Below, piece after piece: positions 6,678 to 13,088 of a DNA stretch of 13,644 bases. The stretch spans positions 1 to 13,644 of the forward strand of contig CALWKP010000272.1 in assembly GCA_944381295.1 (NCBI GenBank), in the 5' to 3' direction. The notes beneath the pieces were generated by a model. It made no database searches and had not been told where the DNA came from. It saw only the letters and a program-made list of their open reading frames with translations. Position numbers and translations under genes: made by a program. Source of the stretch: an uncultured Clostridia bacterium. GTDB lineage: Bacteria; Bacillota; Clostridia; Oscillospirales; Acutalibacteraceae. The stretch's first letter is position 1. Each line of letters starts with the position of its first letter.

Positions 6678-8369
6678 TTACAAGTGCCTCCTCTTCAGGT
6701 ACACAACGATACCGGCAAGCAGCAAGCCGATCAGGGGGAGGAGGGTAAATACACCGATACCCAGGATATTTGCAAGCTGTACGGACATATTGATATCCAT
6801 AACATTTGTCTGAACGCCTGCCGAATAAATCGCAGAATCCGAATTCGCCGTATCGGTGGCATATTTCATCAGGTCAAGGGTATACTGGCCATTGCTGAAG
6901 GTATTGGTATTCAAAATCGTTGATACAAACATCTGGGAACTGCCCACAGCAAAAACATTTGCGGTATAATATTCACCGTTGATCTTGATGGATTTCTGAC
7001 CCACGCCAGCTACCAGATATTCATTTGTTTCGATGTCGGAAGCCGACGGATCATTCAGGTTATAATTTTCCACATTATCGCTGTTGACCAGGCAAGCAGT
7101 CTCCTTGGTCTTGAGCAGCGGATAGGTAACAACACTATTCTGTGCGTCGAACAGGAACTCGATCGGCGCGCTGTTGATCGTAACCAGGGTATTGTATTCA
7201 GAATCCGCACCCAAATCGAGTTCGGTATCCTGATCCACCATGATCGCGCTCGGCGTCGGCATAAACATATTCTGGGTATCCTGTTCATAAATAACATCCT
7301 GCGATACCGAAATACCCCATTCTTCAAGGAATGTACTGAGGTTCGGCATCTCGCTCTGGCCCGGATCAAAGGTAAACATTACCGACCTGGAACTTTCCCG
7401 GGTATTATATCTTTCATCCAGATACGCATCAAGTTTTTCAATCTCGGCCTGCGTATAGTCCGTAGTCGGGGTGCCGATAATGACCATATCTGCATTTTCC
7501 GGGATTTCTTCAGTCATGATATTGAAATCGACCACTTCAAAATTGCTTCCGGAAAGCATATCCTTCAATGCAGTCGTATCCAGTGCTTCATTATGTCCAG
7601 TTGCAAAGGCAATGATCGGCAAAGTATCCGCATTTGCCTGGCTCACTGCAGATGCCAGCGCACTATCGACATAAGAAAAACTATTACTTTGCCCTGTTTG
7701 ATAATCATACTGCGTCTGGAACAAATCGGAATATTGCAGTACGCGATAACGTTTTTCTGTCTCGACGATCACTCCGCCGGCTACTAAATTGTCATTCGGA
7801 TACTTTGTCGTAAAGGTCGGGTCTGCATCCAGGTCCTGATACGCGATCGAGATATTGGAATTGCGTTCCCGCATTTTTTCTGCCAGATTCACGACCTGAC
7901 TGTAAGAAGTATTCGAGGATGCTGTCTCCTCGTCGAGCAAAATGGTGATGGTTGTAGGCAACGTGACCGAATCCACCACTTCAATTGCATCCTCAGACAA
8001 GGTGTTCATGGAATTCTGGGAAAGGTCAATATTGATCGACGGGAATCGTTCTCCAATCAGGGAAACGACCAGGTTGATCAAGATCACTACTACCAGGAAC
8101 CCTGCGGTAAATACGGTAGCCATTCCGCCGTGACGGAATTTTGAGCTTTTGAAAAACGCCTTCATCCCGCTCTTTTTCGCCGGAACTTTGCCATTTGCTT
8201 CTTTCTTCTTATCAGAAGCAGTCTCCTCGCTGACAGGTTCCTGCTCCGCAGATGTTTCGCTGGCATCTGTATCGGTAACGGCGGCAGAAGTATCCTGATC
8301 TTCCTGCTCCGTCCCCGCAGTTTCCTTTATCTCTTCCTGGGGGTCCAGGGGTCTTTTTTCCTCATTCAT
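6678..8369 (-). CDS. GldG-like ABC-transporter auxiliary protein
   Basis: This 563-residue protein fits the GldG / ABC_transp_aux family (PF09822). It begins with an unusually long acidic, low-complexity cytosolic tail (residues 1-60) that turns basic at 53-80. A transmembrane helix (85-105), a large extracytoplasmic domain, and a second helix at 534-558 ending in KRRHL complete it. Family signatures are NTLSEDAIEVV (122-132), an ILLDEETA strand (143-150) and IIAFATGHNEA (252-262), which corresponds to the G-H-x-E loop of the GldG fold. GldG proteins partner GldF permeases; in Bacteroidetes they are linked to gliding, which is not expected here. The start at 8369 has GGAGG upstream and lies 17 nt after the permease stop. 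The extracytoplasmic part probably binds the substrate or a cell-wall partner, but nothing shows which. Confidence 0.87.
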   Translation of the reverse strand: MNEEKRPLDPQEEIKETAGTEQEDQDTSAAVTDTDASETSAEQEPVSEETASDKKKEANGKVPAKKSGMKAFFKSSKFRHGGMATVFTAGFLVVVILINLVVSLIGERFPSINIDLSQNSMNTLSEDAIEVVDSVTLPTTITILLDEETASSNTSYSQVVNLAEKMRERNSNISIAYQDLDADPTFTTKYPNDNLVAGGVIVETEKRYRVLQYSDLFQTQYDYQTGQSNSFSYVDSALASAVSQANADTLPIIAFATGHNEALDTTALKDMLSGSNFEVVDFNIMTEEIPENADMVIIGTPTTDYTQAEIEKLDAYLDERYNTRESSRSVMFTFDPGQSEMPNLSTFLEEWGISVSQDVIYEQDTQNMFMPTPSAIMVDQDTELDLGADSEYNTLVTINSAPIEFLFDAQNSVVTYPLLKTKETACLVNSDNVENYNLNDPSASDIETNEYLVAGVGQKSIKINGEYYTANVFAVGSSQMFVSTILNTNTFSNGQYTLDLMKYATDTANSDSAIYSAGVQTNVMDINMSVQLANILGIGVFTLLPLIGLLLAGIVVYLKRRHL

Positions 8370-8386
8370 GATTTCCTATACCTCCG

Positions 8387-9097
8387 TTAGCTCCATCTCT
8401 TACTTTCCAGCTTGCGGGCGGTGAAGAATACAAACACCGCGACGATGCTGATGAAAAACACCAAACTTGGGATGCTGAAGGTCCCATTGGTAAACGGCTG
8501 ATAGCGGGCGTTAAAAGAAATCCAATTGAGGATTGTCTGGAAAATCGTACCGCCGACCACAGTACCGAGCTGATCGACCAAAATGAGGAAGATCGAAATA
8601 CCGAAGGTACCGATAGCCGCAATGATCTGGCTTTCGGTGAGGCTGGAAACAAACACGCCGATCGAGATCATCGCCGCACCATAGAACAGCGAACCAAAGA
8701 ACGTTCCGAGGACGCTGCCCCAACTCATGGAGGTAGCGAACAGGGAAATGATGAGGGCAGGAATCAAGCTGGCGACCATAGCGATAGCATAAACCGCGAA
8801 CGCAGCCAGGAATTTTCCCATGACGATCGAAGTAACGCCGACAGGAGCAGTCAAAAGAGCCTGATCGGTTTTATTTTTCTTATCGTCGCTCATACTTTTC
8901 ATGGTGATGATCGGGATAATCATCATGCTCCACATAAACATGTTGCTGTAAACCATGGAAGAGATGTAGGAAGAAGAACGGTACAGCACTGTGACATAGT
9001 AGAAAAATCCGTACAATGCGAGCAGTACGGCGACTACGACATAACCAATTGGGGAAGAAAAATACGATTTTAATTCCTTTTTAAAGATAGCAGCCAT
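8387..9097 (-). CDS. ABC-2 type permease, GldF-like
   Basis: This 236-residue integral membrane protein has six predicted helices (about 17-38, 47-66, 97-122, 127-152, 156-178, 208-226). Between helices 2 and 3 it carries MKSMSDDKKNKTDQALLTAPV-like sequence (from residue 66), the conserved coupling segment of GldF/NosY-type ABC-2 permeases that contacts the ATPase. Its small size with a single ABC-2 domain fits a homodimeric permease. The start codon overlaps the ATPase stop by one base (TAATG), a sign of coupled translation and equal amounts of the two subunits. It should form the membrane channel of this exporter-type complex; the transported substrate is unknown. Confidence 0.92.
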   Translation of the reverse strand: MAAIFKKELKSYFSSPIGYVVVAVLLALYGFFYYVTVLYRSSSYISSMVYSNMFMWSMMIIPIITMKSMSDDKKNKTDQALLTAPVGVTSIVMGKFLAAFAVYAIAMVASLIPALIISLFATSMSWGSVLGTFFGSLFYGAAMISIGVFVSSLTESQIIAAIGTFGISIFLILVDQLGTVVGGTIFQTILNWISFNARYQPFTNGTFSIPSLVFFISIVAVFVFFTARKLESKRWS

Positions 9098-10065
9098 TAT
9101 GCACCCTTCCTTTCGGACTTTTTCCTGCCGGTATCAGAACCGCTGGTAAGCTGGAGGAAGAGTTCTTCCAGCGTAAGGTCGGTATTTCTGAGACTGAGCA
9201 TCGGCCAGCCTTTCCTGGTAAGGAGTGCAAAGAGGTTCCTGCGTATATCGGCACCTTCTTTTCCCTCGATGCTGTATTCATAGACACCGGGTTCTTTTTC
9301 GCCGAAGCTGATGACCTCGACGACATTTTCCATCGCGGTGATCGCATGCAGGACCTCATTTTCAGGACCATCGATCCGTGCGATAAGCTTATGTTCCGAC
9401 GAAAGGTCATGGGCGAGGGTATCGGTACGTCCATCGGCAACGATTTCGCCATTATTAATGACGATAATCCGTTCGCAGACAGCCTGGACTTCGGGGAGAA
9501 TATGGGAACTGAGGATGATCGTATGATTTCTCCCTAATGTTTTAATGAGGTTACGGATTTCGATAATCTGTTTGGGGTCAAGGCCGACCGTAGGTTCGTC
9601 GAGAATCAGTACAGGAGGGTTGCCAAGCAGAGCCTGGGCAATACCGACACGCTGTTTATAACCTTTCGAAAGGTTCCCGATCAAACGGTTATAAACGTTA
9701 TCGATTTTGACGAGCATACAAATTTCCTTGATATGCTTTTCGCGTGGGAAGGTCACTTTTTTGAGCTCATACATGAAATTGAGGTATTCCTTAACCGTCA
9801 TATCCATATAGAGCGGAGGCAATTCGGGGAGATACCCGATCTGACGTTTGGCCTCATTGGGATTATCGAGGGTATCGAATCCACCGACACAGACAGAACC
9901 TTCACTTGCAGACAGATAGCCTGTAATGATATTCATGGTGGTGGATTTACCGGCGCCATTCGGACCAAGGAATCCAACGATTGTCCCTTCATCCACAGTA
10001 AAACTGATATTGTTCAAAGCGACATTCGAACCATATCGCTTTGTGAGGTTTTTGACCTCTACCAT
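9097..10065 (-). CDS. ABC transporter ATP-binding protein, GldA-like
   Basis: This is a 322-residue ATPase and the first gene of the operon. Walker A is GPNGAGKST (34-42), the signature is LSKGYKQR (132-139, a variant of LSGGQ usual in this branch), Walker B is VLILDEPT (152-159) and the switch histidine is H188 in SSH. The Q-loop position reads GYLPELPPLY (from 77), with E81 replacing Gln, as in GldA/NatA-type ATPases. A C-terminal extension of about 90 residues beyond the core domain, ending in a basic GRKKSERKG tail, is also typical. ATG at 10065 has AGGAGGGA 5 nt upstream. It powers the permease encoded by the overlapping gene. An extended -10 lies about 90 nt upstream. Confidence 0.95.
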   Translation of the reverse strand: MVEVKNLTKRYGSNVALNNISFTVDEGTIVGFLGPNGAGKSTTMNIITGYLSASEGSVCVGGFDTLDNPNEAKRQIGYLPELPPLYMDMTVKEYLNFMYELKKVTFPREKHIKEICMLVKIDNVYNRLIGNLSKGYKQRVGIAQALLGNPPVLILDEPTVGLDPKQIIEIRNLIKTLGRNHTIILSSHILPEVQAVCERIIVINNGEIVADGRTDTLAHDLSSEHKLIARIDGPENEVLHAITAMENVVEVISFGEKEPGVYEYSIEGKEGADIRRNLFALLTRKGWPMLSLRNTDLTLEELFLQLTSGSDTGRKKSERKGA

Positions 10066-10151
10066 CTTTGTCCCTCCTATATTAGATCATGCACGCCGCG
10101 CAGTTACCGAAGGTAATCGTGAAAGAGGAAAAAGTAATACGCGACGTAACT

Positions 10152-10183
10152 ATCATAGCAATTCCATCCAAGAAAAATGTAAA
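10152..10183 (-). promoter_or_regulatory. likely promoter of the ABC operon
   Basis: On the minus strand an extended -10, TGCTATGAT, occupies 10152-10160. A TTTACA hexamer lies at 10178-10183, but the 20-bp spacing is longer than ideal, so the extended -10 probably carries recognition. A perfect 8-bp palindrome (10214-10231, AAATTTAT-gg-ATAAATTT) lies about 30 nt further upstream. The rest of 10232-10288 is A-rich with nothing recognisable. Confidence 0.5.
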
Positions 10184-10288
10184 CATTTTTTAAAGATTTC
10201 ACCGCTAATTTTTAAATTTATGGATAAATTTCCCGAACATCGCAAAAAAGCGCGAAAAAAAAACGGAAAAAACAGAAAAAAGGAACGA

Positions 10289-10522
10289 TCAAAAGCGAGG
10301 TTTCGCAGGGGGATAGGGGTCATAAGAATCGGTAAGGCCGAGCAGATAATCGACGCTGGTATGGTAATGCGCAGCGAGGAGGATCAACGATTCGACCGGG
10401 ATACTGATTCGACCGAGTTCATATTTGGAATAGGTTGTCTGTTTCACATTGAGCAAATGGGCAATAAACTGCTGACTGAGATCATTGTCCTCGCGGAGCT
10501 CGCGGATTCGCGGATAAATCAT
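10289..10522 (-). CDS. XRE family HTH regulator
   Basis: This 77-residue protein is essentially one Cro/CI-type helix-turn-helix: RIRELREDNDLSQQFIAHLL, then KQTTYSKYELGR as the recognition region, then a helix with VESLILLAAHYHTSVDYLLG typical of SinR/Xre proteins. The start at 10522 is preferred over the in-frame ATG at 10543 because GGGTGA precedes it and because the promoter -10 covers 10539-10544, leaving the upstream ATG outside the message. It lies 223 nt upstream of the ABC operon on the same strand, so it may control that operon or read into it. A palindrome between its own -35 and -10 suggests autorepression. The partner or signal is unknown. Confidence 0.88.
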   Translation of the reverse strand: MIYPRIRELREDNDLSQQFIAHLLNVKQTTYSKYELGRISIPVESLILLAAHYHTSVDYLLGLTDSYDPYPPAKPRF

Positions 10523-10538
10523 GGAAATCACCCGTACT

Positions 10539-10568
10539 ATCATACAATAGTCCCGGTGCGACTATCAA
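10539..10568 (-). promoter_or_regulatory. promoter of the XRE gene with internal operator
   Basis: On the minus strand TTGATA (10563-10568) and TATGAT (10539-10544) are 18 bp apart. The spacer holds a perfect inverted repeat, ATAGTC at 10547-10552 and GACTAT at 10560-10565, with 7 nt between. A third half-site, GACTAT, lies at 10585-10590. This is the classic placement for autorepression by a small Cro-like protein. Confidence 0.65.
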
Positions 10569-10677
10569 CAAATATTCCTAACTCGACTATAAGATGAAAA
10601 ACATTCGCGCATAGGGTAGGGAGCAAGATTATGTAGAATTTCCTGCGAGTTTTTTTGTTGGACGTACTCATTCTATG

Positions 10678-10798
10678 GGAGGGCAAAAGCATGATTTGCT
10701 TTTGCCCTCCTGATTGCCAGAGAAGCAGAGCACGGCGGCTATGTCAACGACGGCGCAAGCCGTTCAGTTTATCGTTGACATGGCAGTCGGGCTCTGCT
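10678..10798. repeat. hairpin plus nested hairpin in a gene-free stretch (element C)
   Basis: A 14-bp perfect hairpin (10678-10691 with 10697-10710, GGAGGGCAAAAGCA) is followed by an 8-bp outer stem (10724-10731 with 10791-10798). That stem encloses a 10-bp stem (10741-10750 with 10772-10781), inside which a short ACGGC-GCAA-GCCGT hairpin has a GNRA-type loop. Neither hairpin is followed by a T run. It fills most of the ~330 bp between the XRE gene and the DUF2493 gene. No credible gene is seen there, and 10799-10850 shows nothing clear. Confidence 0.75.
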
Positions 10799-10850
10799 AC
10801 GATTCCATGGATTATTCCGGGGTATCGAGCATTTTTGAAATTCCCCTTGC

Positions 10851-11210
10851 CTAGCCGCAGTGAATACTCTTGTCTTCAGCGATTACTTTCATTACGGTAA
10901 CCTTTTTATTCTTCTTCCTGCATTGTTCCATCACATACTTTGTCCCTTTTGACCGTCCATCCCAGAATGCCAGCACCTCATCTGCATAATCAATAATCAA
11001 AAGATTTCGTTTGAGTGGAGCTTCCCTCCCATATTTGGAGTATTCCGGAAGAAATTCCGTCAGCTTGATTCCATGAATGAGCGCATATTCCCGGGCACAA
11101 GTATCAATGCCCCTTGCTCCTCCAGACACAATCTCTGTTACATTTTTCGGAAGATAATCTCCCAAATTCTTTACTAGCAAGCCCCTTGAACCGATTACTG
11201 CAAGTTTCAT
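10851..11210 (-). CDS. DUF2493 / YspA-like SLOG-fold protein
   Basis: This 119-residue soluble protein has a Rossmann-like fold of the SLOG superfamily (related to DprA, YpsA and LOG). It shows an N-terminal strand and glycine loop, LAVIGSRG (3-10), the diagnostic VSGGARGID (28-36), and a C-terminal part with RNLLIIDYADEVLAFWDGRSKGT, where an Asp/Trp-Asp-Gly segment closes the ligand pocket. SLOG proteins are thought to bind nucleotides or nucleotide derivatives, and some work in conflict or signalling systems; for this protein the ligand is unknown. The start at 11210 has GAGGGAT 5 nt upstream. It is divergent from an XRE gene, sharing a 132-bp control region, and the surrounding DNA is more AT-rich than the ABC operon. 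Confidence 0.85.
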   Translation of the reverse strand: MKLAVIGSRGLLVKNLGDYLPKNVTEIVSGGARGIDTCAREYALIHGIKLTEFLPEYSKYGREAPLKRNLLIIDYADEVLAFWDGRSKGTKYVMEQCRKKNKKVTVMKVIAEDKSIHCG

Positions 11211-11241
11211 AAATATCCCTCAAAATAATGATCTTGAAGGT

Positions 11242-11270
11242 ATTATAGAATATTATGACCCAAATATTAA
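11242..11270 (-). promoter_or_regulatory. possible promoter of the DUF2493 gene
   Basis: On the minus strand a perfect TATAAT (11242-11247) lies 17 bp from a weak -35, TTAATA (11265-11270), about 31 nt ahead of the ATG. Confidence 0.5.
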
Positions 11271-11274
11271 CTTA

Positions 11275-11319
11275 ATTGAGGTAATCTTTTTCCTACAAAA
11301 CGGTTACCCTAACCTCAAT
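11275..11319. promoter_or_regulatory. inverted repeat in the divergent DUF2493/XRE control region
   Basis: ATTGAGGT (11275-11282) and ACCTCAAT (11312-11319) form perfect 8-bp arms 29 nt apart. GGTAA (11280-11284) and TTACC (11304-11308) form an overlapping inner pair. It sits between two divergent genes and could bind the XRE protein made from one of them. Confidence 0.4.
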
Positions 11320-11342
11320 GAATTTGAATTGGGGTGACTGAT

Positions 11343-11585
11343 ATGAATATTGGAAATGCTGTGAAAGAACGAATCCTGGAGTTATGCGATGAACGCAAGA
11401 TTACGATCAATAAATTAGGCATGATCAGCGTTGTTACCCAGTCTACCATTCATAACATTGTCAGCGGTCGAAATAACAGTACAACAATATCGACCATAAA
11501 GAAGCTATGCGATGGACTGGATATTTCTATTGTAGAATTTTTCTCATCGAAAGTATTCGAGGATTTGGAACAGGAGATTCAATAA
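11343..11585 (+). CDS. mini XRE regulator, copy 1
   Basis: This is an 80-residue single-domain Cro/CI-type protein: KERILELCDERKITINKLGM is helix 1-2, TQSTIHNIVSGRNN the recognition helix, and TIKKLCDGLDISIVEFF the closing helices. ATG at 11343 is chosen because GGGGTGA (11331-11337) is properly spaced; the in-frame GTG at 11334 lies inside that site. It is 51% identical (41 of 80 positions, ungapped) to the XRE protein encoded at 11772-12014, and the two genes face each other. The shared tail EFFS.K.F..LEQEI ends both proteins. Probably a DNA-binding regulator of its own divergent region; no target is proven. Confidence 0.88.
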   Translation: MNIGNAVKERILELCDERKITINKLGMISVVTQSTIHNIVSGRNNSTTISTIKKLCDGLDISIVEFFSSKVFEDLEQEIQ

Positions 11586-11615
11586 AAGGTGTCCAACTGC
11601 GGAGACGTCTTTTTT
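11584..11615 (+). terminator. terminator of mini XRE copy 1
   Basis: A stem of about 10 bp with two G-U pairs (11584-11593 with 11604-11613) ends in TTTTTT (11610-11615) and overlaps the stop codon by two bases. Confidence 0.6.
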
Positions 11616-11750
11616 GAAAAAATTCTCTAATAACCAAACTGAAAACATATCAAATCATTCTGTTTTTATGGGAATAACTTCTGCCTTTATCCTTTTTCGG
11701 AGCAGGCTCTTTGCATTGTTTTAAATTACCTGTTCATCTTTAAATTTACT

Positions 11751-11774
11751 TAAAAATTCTATCAGAACTTTTTA
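11751..11774 (-). terminator. terminator of mini XRE copy 2
   Basis: On the minus strand a 9-bp A/T-rich stem (11764-11772 with 11752-11760) with a 3-nt loop ends in five T directly after the stop. The A/T-rich 11616-11750 between the two XRE genes shows no other feature. Confidence 0.55.
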
Positions 11775-12014
11775 TTTTATTTCCTGTTCCAGCTCTGAAA
11801 ATTCTTTTGTGCTAAAAAATTCACCCAAGGTAATTCCCAATCCATCACAGATCATTTTGATTGTCAACAATTTTGGATTTTTGCTCCTCCCATATAAAAT
11901 GGCTTTTACAGAAGACGGAGGCAATGCGCTGAGTGTGCATAGCTTATTGATCGTGATATTTCGTTCCCCGCATAATTGCAGAATACGGTTTTTTACTGCT
12001 GTAATTGTGTCCAT
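11772..12014 (-). CDS. mini XRE regulator, copy 2
   Basis: This 80-residue Cro/CI-type protein has the same length as, and is about half identical to, the one at 11343-11585. Identity is highest in the first helices (ITINKL), in TIK..CDGL.I and in the EFFS.K.F..LEQEI tail. It is lowest in the recognition helix (PPSSVKAILYG here, TQSTIHNIVSG there), so the two probably read different sites. ATG at 12014 follows GGGGAA at the right spacing. It is divergent from the GNAT gene, with a 209-bp gap holding a 30-nt palindrome, which makes control of the acetyltransferase gene plausible. The inverted gene pair suggests an old duplication; synteny is the only evidence for a shared job. Confidence 0.88.
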   Translation of the reverse strand: MDTITAVKNRILQLCGERNITINKLCTLSALPPSSVKAILYGRSKNPKLLTIKMICDGLGITLGEFFSTKEFSELEQEIK

Positions 12015-12060
12015 ATCATATTCCCCATAGTAAATTTTGAAAATATAATATCCAAATTCA

Positions 12061-12090
12061 TTGAAAATTTTAGGCGATACATGATACTAT
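12061..12090 (+). promoter_or_regulatory. candidate promoter of the GNAT gene
   Basis: TTGAAA (12061-12066) and TACTAT (12085-12090) are 18 bp apart. The -10 overlaps the left arm of the palindrome at 12086-12115. The leader to the ATG would be about 125 nt. Confidence 0.45.
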
Positions 12091-12115
12091 ACAGGCAACG
12101 CATTGCCTATATAGT
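12086..12115. promoter_or_regulatory. 30-nt palindrome between mini XRE copy 2 and GNAT
   Basis: ACTATA (12086-12091) and TATAGT (12110-12115) flank AGGCAA (12093-12098) and TTGCCT (12103-12108) around a CGCA centre. The 13-bp arms have a single mismatch (12092/12109). Position and symmetry fit an operator for a dimeric HTH protein; a hairpin in the GNAT leader is the alternative. Confidence 0.6.
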
Positions 12116-12223
12116 GGAAAAGCGATAAATTGCAATTGAACAAGCAGAACATGGGATGCTTCTTGTACGATAGTTTAAGAAGAAGTAAATAGAAACAAAT
12201 CAGAAGTTACAGAGGTCAAAGGA

Positions 12224-12637
12224 ATGAAAATAGAATATAGAACTCAAAAAGATTTGCCTTGCGATGAATTATATAAACTCTTTCTTGCAGTAGGTTGGGC
12301 GAAAGAGGAGAATACGACACAGAGTATGATAGACAATTTTAATTGTGCTTTTCTTACCTCAACATTTGTGCTCTCTGCTTGGCTTGATAATCATTTAGTT
12401 GGTTGTGTAAGAGTTTTGTCTGATTTACATTTTCGTTCCATTATTTACGATTTGGCAGTTTTGCCAGAATATCAAAAACAAGGGATCGGAACAGAACTTA
12501 TAAAAAGGTGTATAAATATGTGTCCAGGTTCCGAATGGGTGGTACAAACAGATTGTGCTAAGGGCTTCTATGAAACAATAGGATTTCAGCAGAATACGGA
12601 AGATACTTTTTTGGTGATACCTTGTAAATGGTTTTAA
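12224..12637 (+). CDS. GNAT family N-acetyltransferase
   Basis: This is a 137-residue single-domain GNAT. The acetyl-CoA pyrophosphate loop reads LAVLPEYQKQGIGTELI, with Q84-K85-Q86-G87-I88-G89 matching the Q/R-x-x-G-x-G/A signature. A conserved FYETIGF (115-121) closes the fold, as in many small-molecule or protein N-acetyltransferases. It transfers acetyl from acetyl-CoA to an amine, but the acceptor cannot be told from sequence. The ATG at 12224 is preceded by AGAGG and AAAGGA. Codon usage is AT-rich compared with the ABC operon, matching its XRE neighbours and suggesting acquired DNA. The divergent XRE gene and the 30-nt palindrome suggest repression. A GNAT-type toxin role is conceivable, but the size, motif and spacing give no positive support. 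Confidence 0.9.
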   Translation: MKIEYRTQKDLPCDELYKLFLAVGWAKEENTTQSMIDNFNCAFLTSTFVLSAWLDNHLVGCVRVLSDLHFRSIIYDLAVLPEYQKQGIGTELIKRCINMCPGSEWVVQTDCAKGFYETIGFQQNTEDTFLVIPCKWF

Positions 12638-12732
12638 TTATTCAAATTATGGTTTATAAGGGTTTAGGATGATTTCAACAAACAAAAACACATTGCACTT
12701 TTACCAAATCTCTCTATTTTTCCATAATAACA

Positions 12733-12770
12733 TGAAATCAGGACTCTATTTTCATAAGGTCCTGATTTCA
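12733..12770 (+). terminator. terminator-like hairpin, left copy of a flanking repeat
   Basis: A 12-bp stem (12733-12744 with 12759-12770), extendable by one further pair, is the first inverted repeat downstream of the GNAT gene. Its 34-nt core (12735-12768) recurs with one difference at 13055-13088. It has no proper T run on either side here. Confidence 0.5.
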
Positions 12771-13088
12771 TCTTGTAAAAAAAGGTTTTTGAAAAGTCAA
12801 ATTGCACAAATAGCAAAACTTTTTCGGGGAACCCCTCGCTAGGGTTCCCCGCGCAGAAACAGTCCCCCGGACTGTTTCTGCTCCCCTCCTGAGCTTTTTT
12901 TCTCAGGAACAGATGTTCCGCACGCTGCGGCGTGCGGCCAAAAGGGCGCCGCCCTTTTGGAATACCCGCCCCCTTTTTGAAAAAGGGGGGCGAAAACTTT
13001 AAGTTGGAAAAATTTTGTGCAATTTTTTCTTCTTGTGGACTTTATCGACATTCTAAATCAGGACCCTATTTTCATAAGGTCCTGATTT
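12733..13088. repeat. hairpin array flanked by 34-nt repeats (element D)
   Basis: This fills the GNAT-gyrA convergent gap (12638-13103) and carries no credible gene. Two 34-nt copies (12735-12768, 13055-13088; one mismatch) bound it in direct orientation. Inside, a 12-bp outer stem (12799-12810 with 13014-13025) encloses six hairpins: 12825-12834/12842-12851, 12853-12865/12869-12881, 12888-12893/12902-12907, 12918-12925/12930-12937, 12938-12947/12951-12960 and 12969-12977/12981-12989. The interior is GC-rich inside AT-rich flanks. It may be a small non-coding mobile element or an accumulation of terminators. Confidence 0.75.

Noticed and set aside
10240..10283. Poly-A rich tract as a terminator of the XRE gene
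   Set aside because: On the minus strand the T runs come before, not after, the only weak stem, so it does not fit a rho-independent terminator.
9926..10597. Plus-strand open frame of 223 codons over the XRE gene and ABC promoter
   Set aside because: It is antisense to the ATPase and XRE genes and its translation is low-complexity Lys/Arg where the A-rich tract lies.
10655..10900. Short open frame over element C
   Set aside because: It reads through palindromic DNA into the antisense of the DUF2493 gene with no supporting motif.
12224..12637. GNAT toxin with HTH antitoxin
   Set aside because: The XRE gene is divergent and 209 bp away rather than overlapping in an operon, and the enzyme looks like an ordinary single-domain GNAT.
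12825..12989. CRISPR-like array
   Set aside because: The units are different hairpins, not repeats of one sequence, with no spacer pattern and no cas genes.
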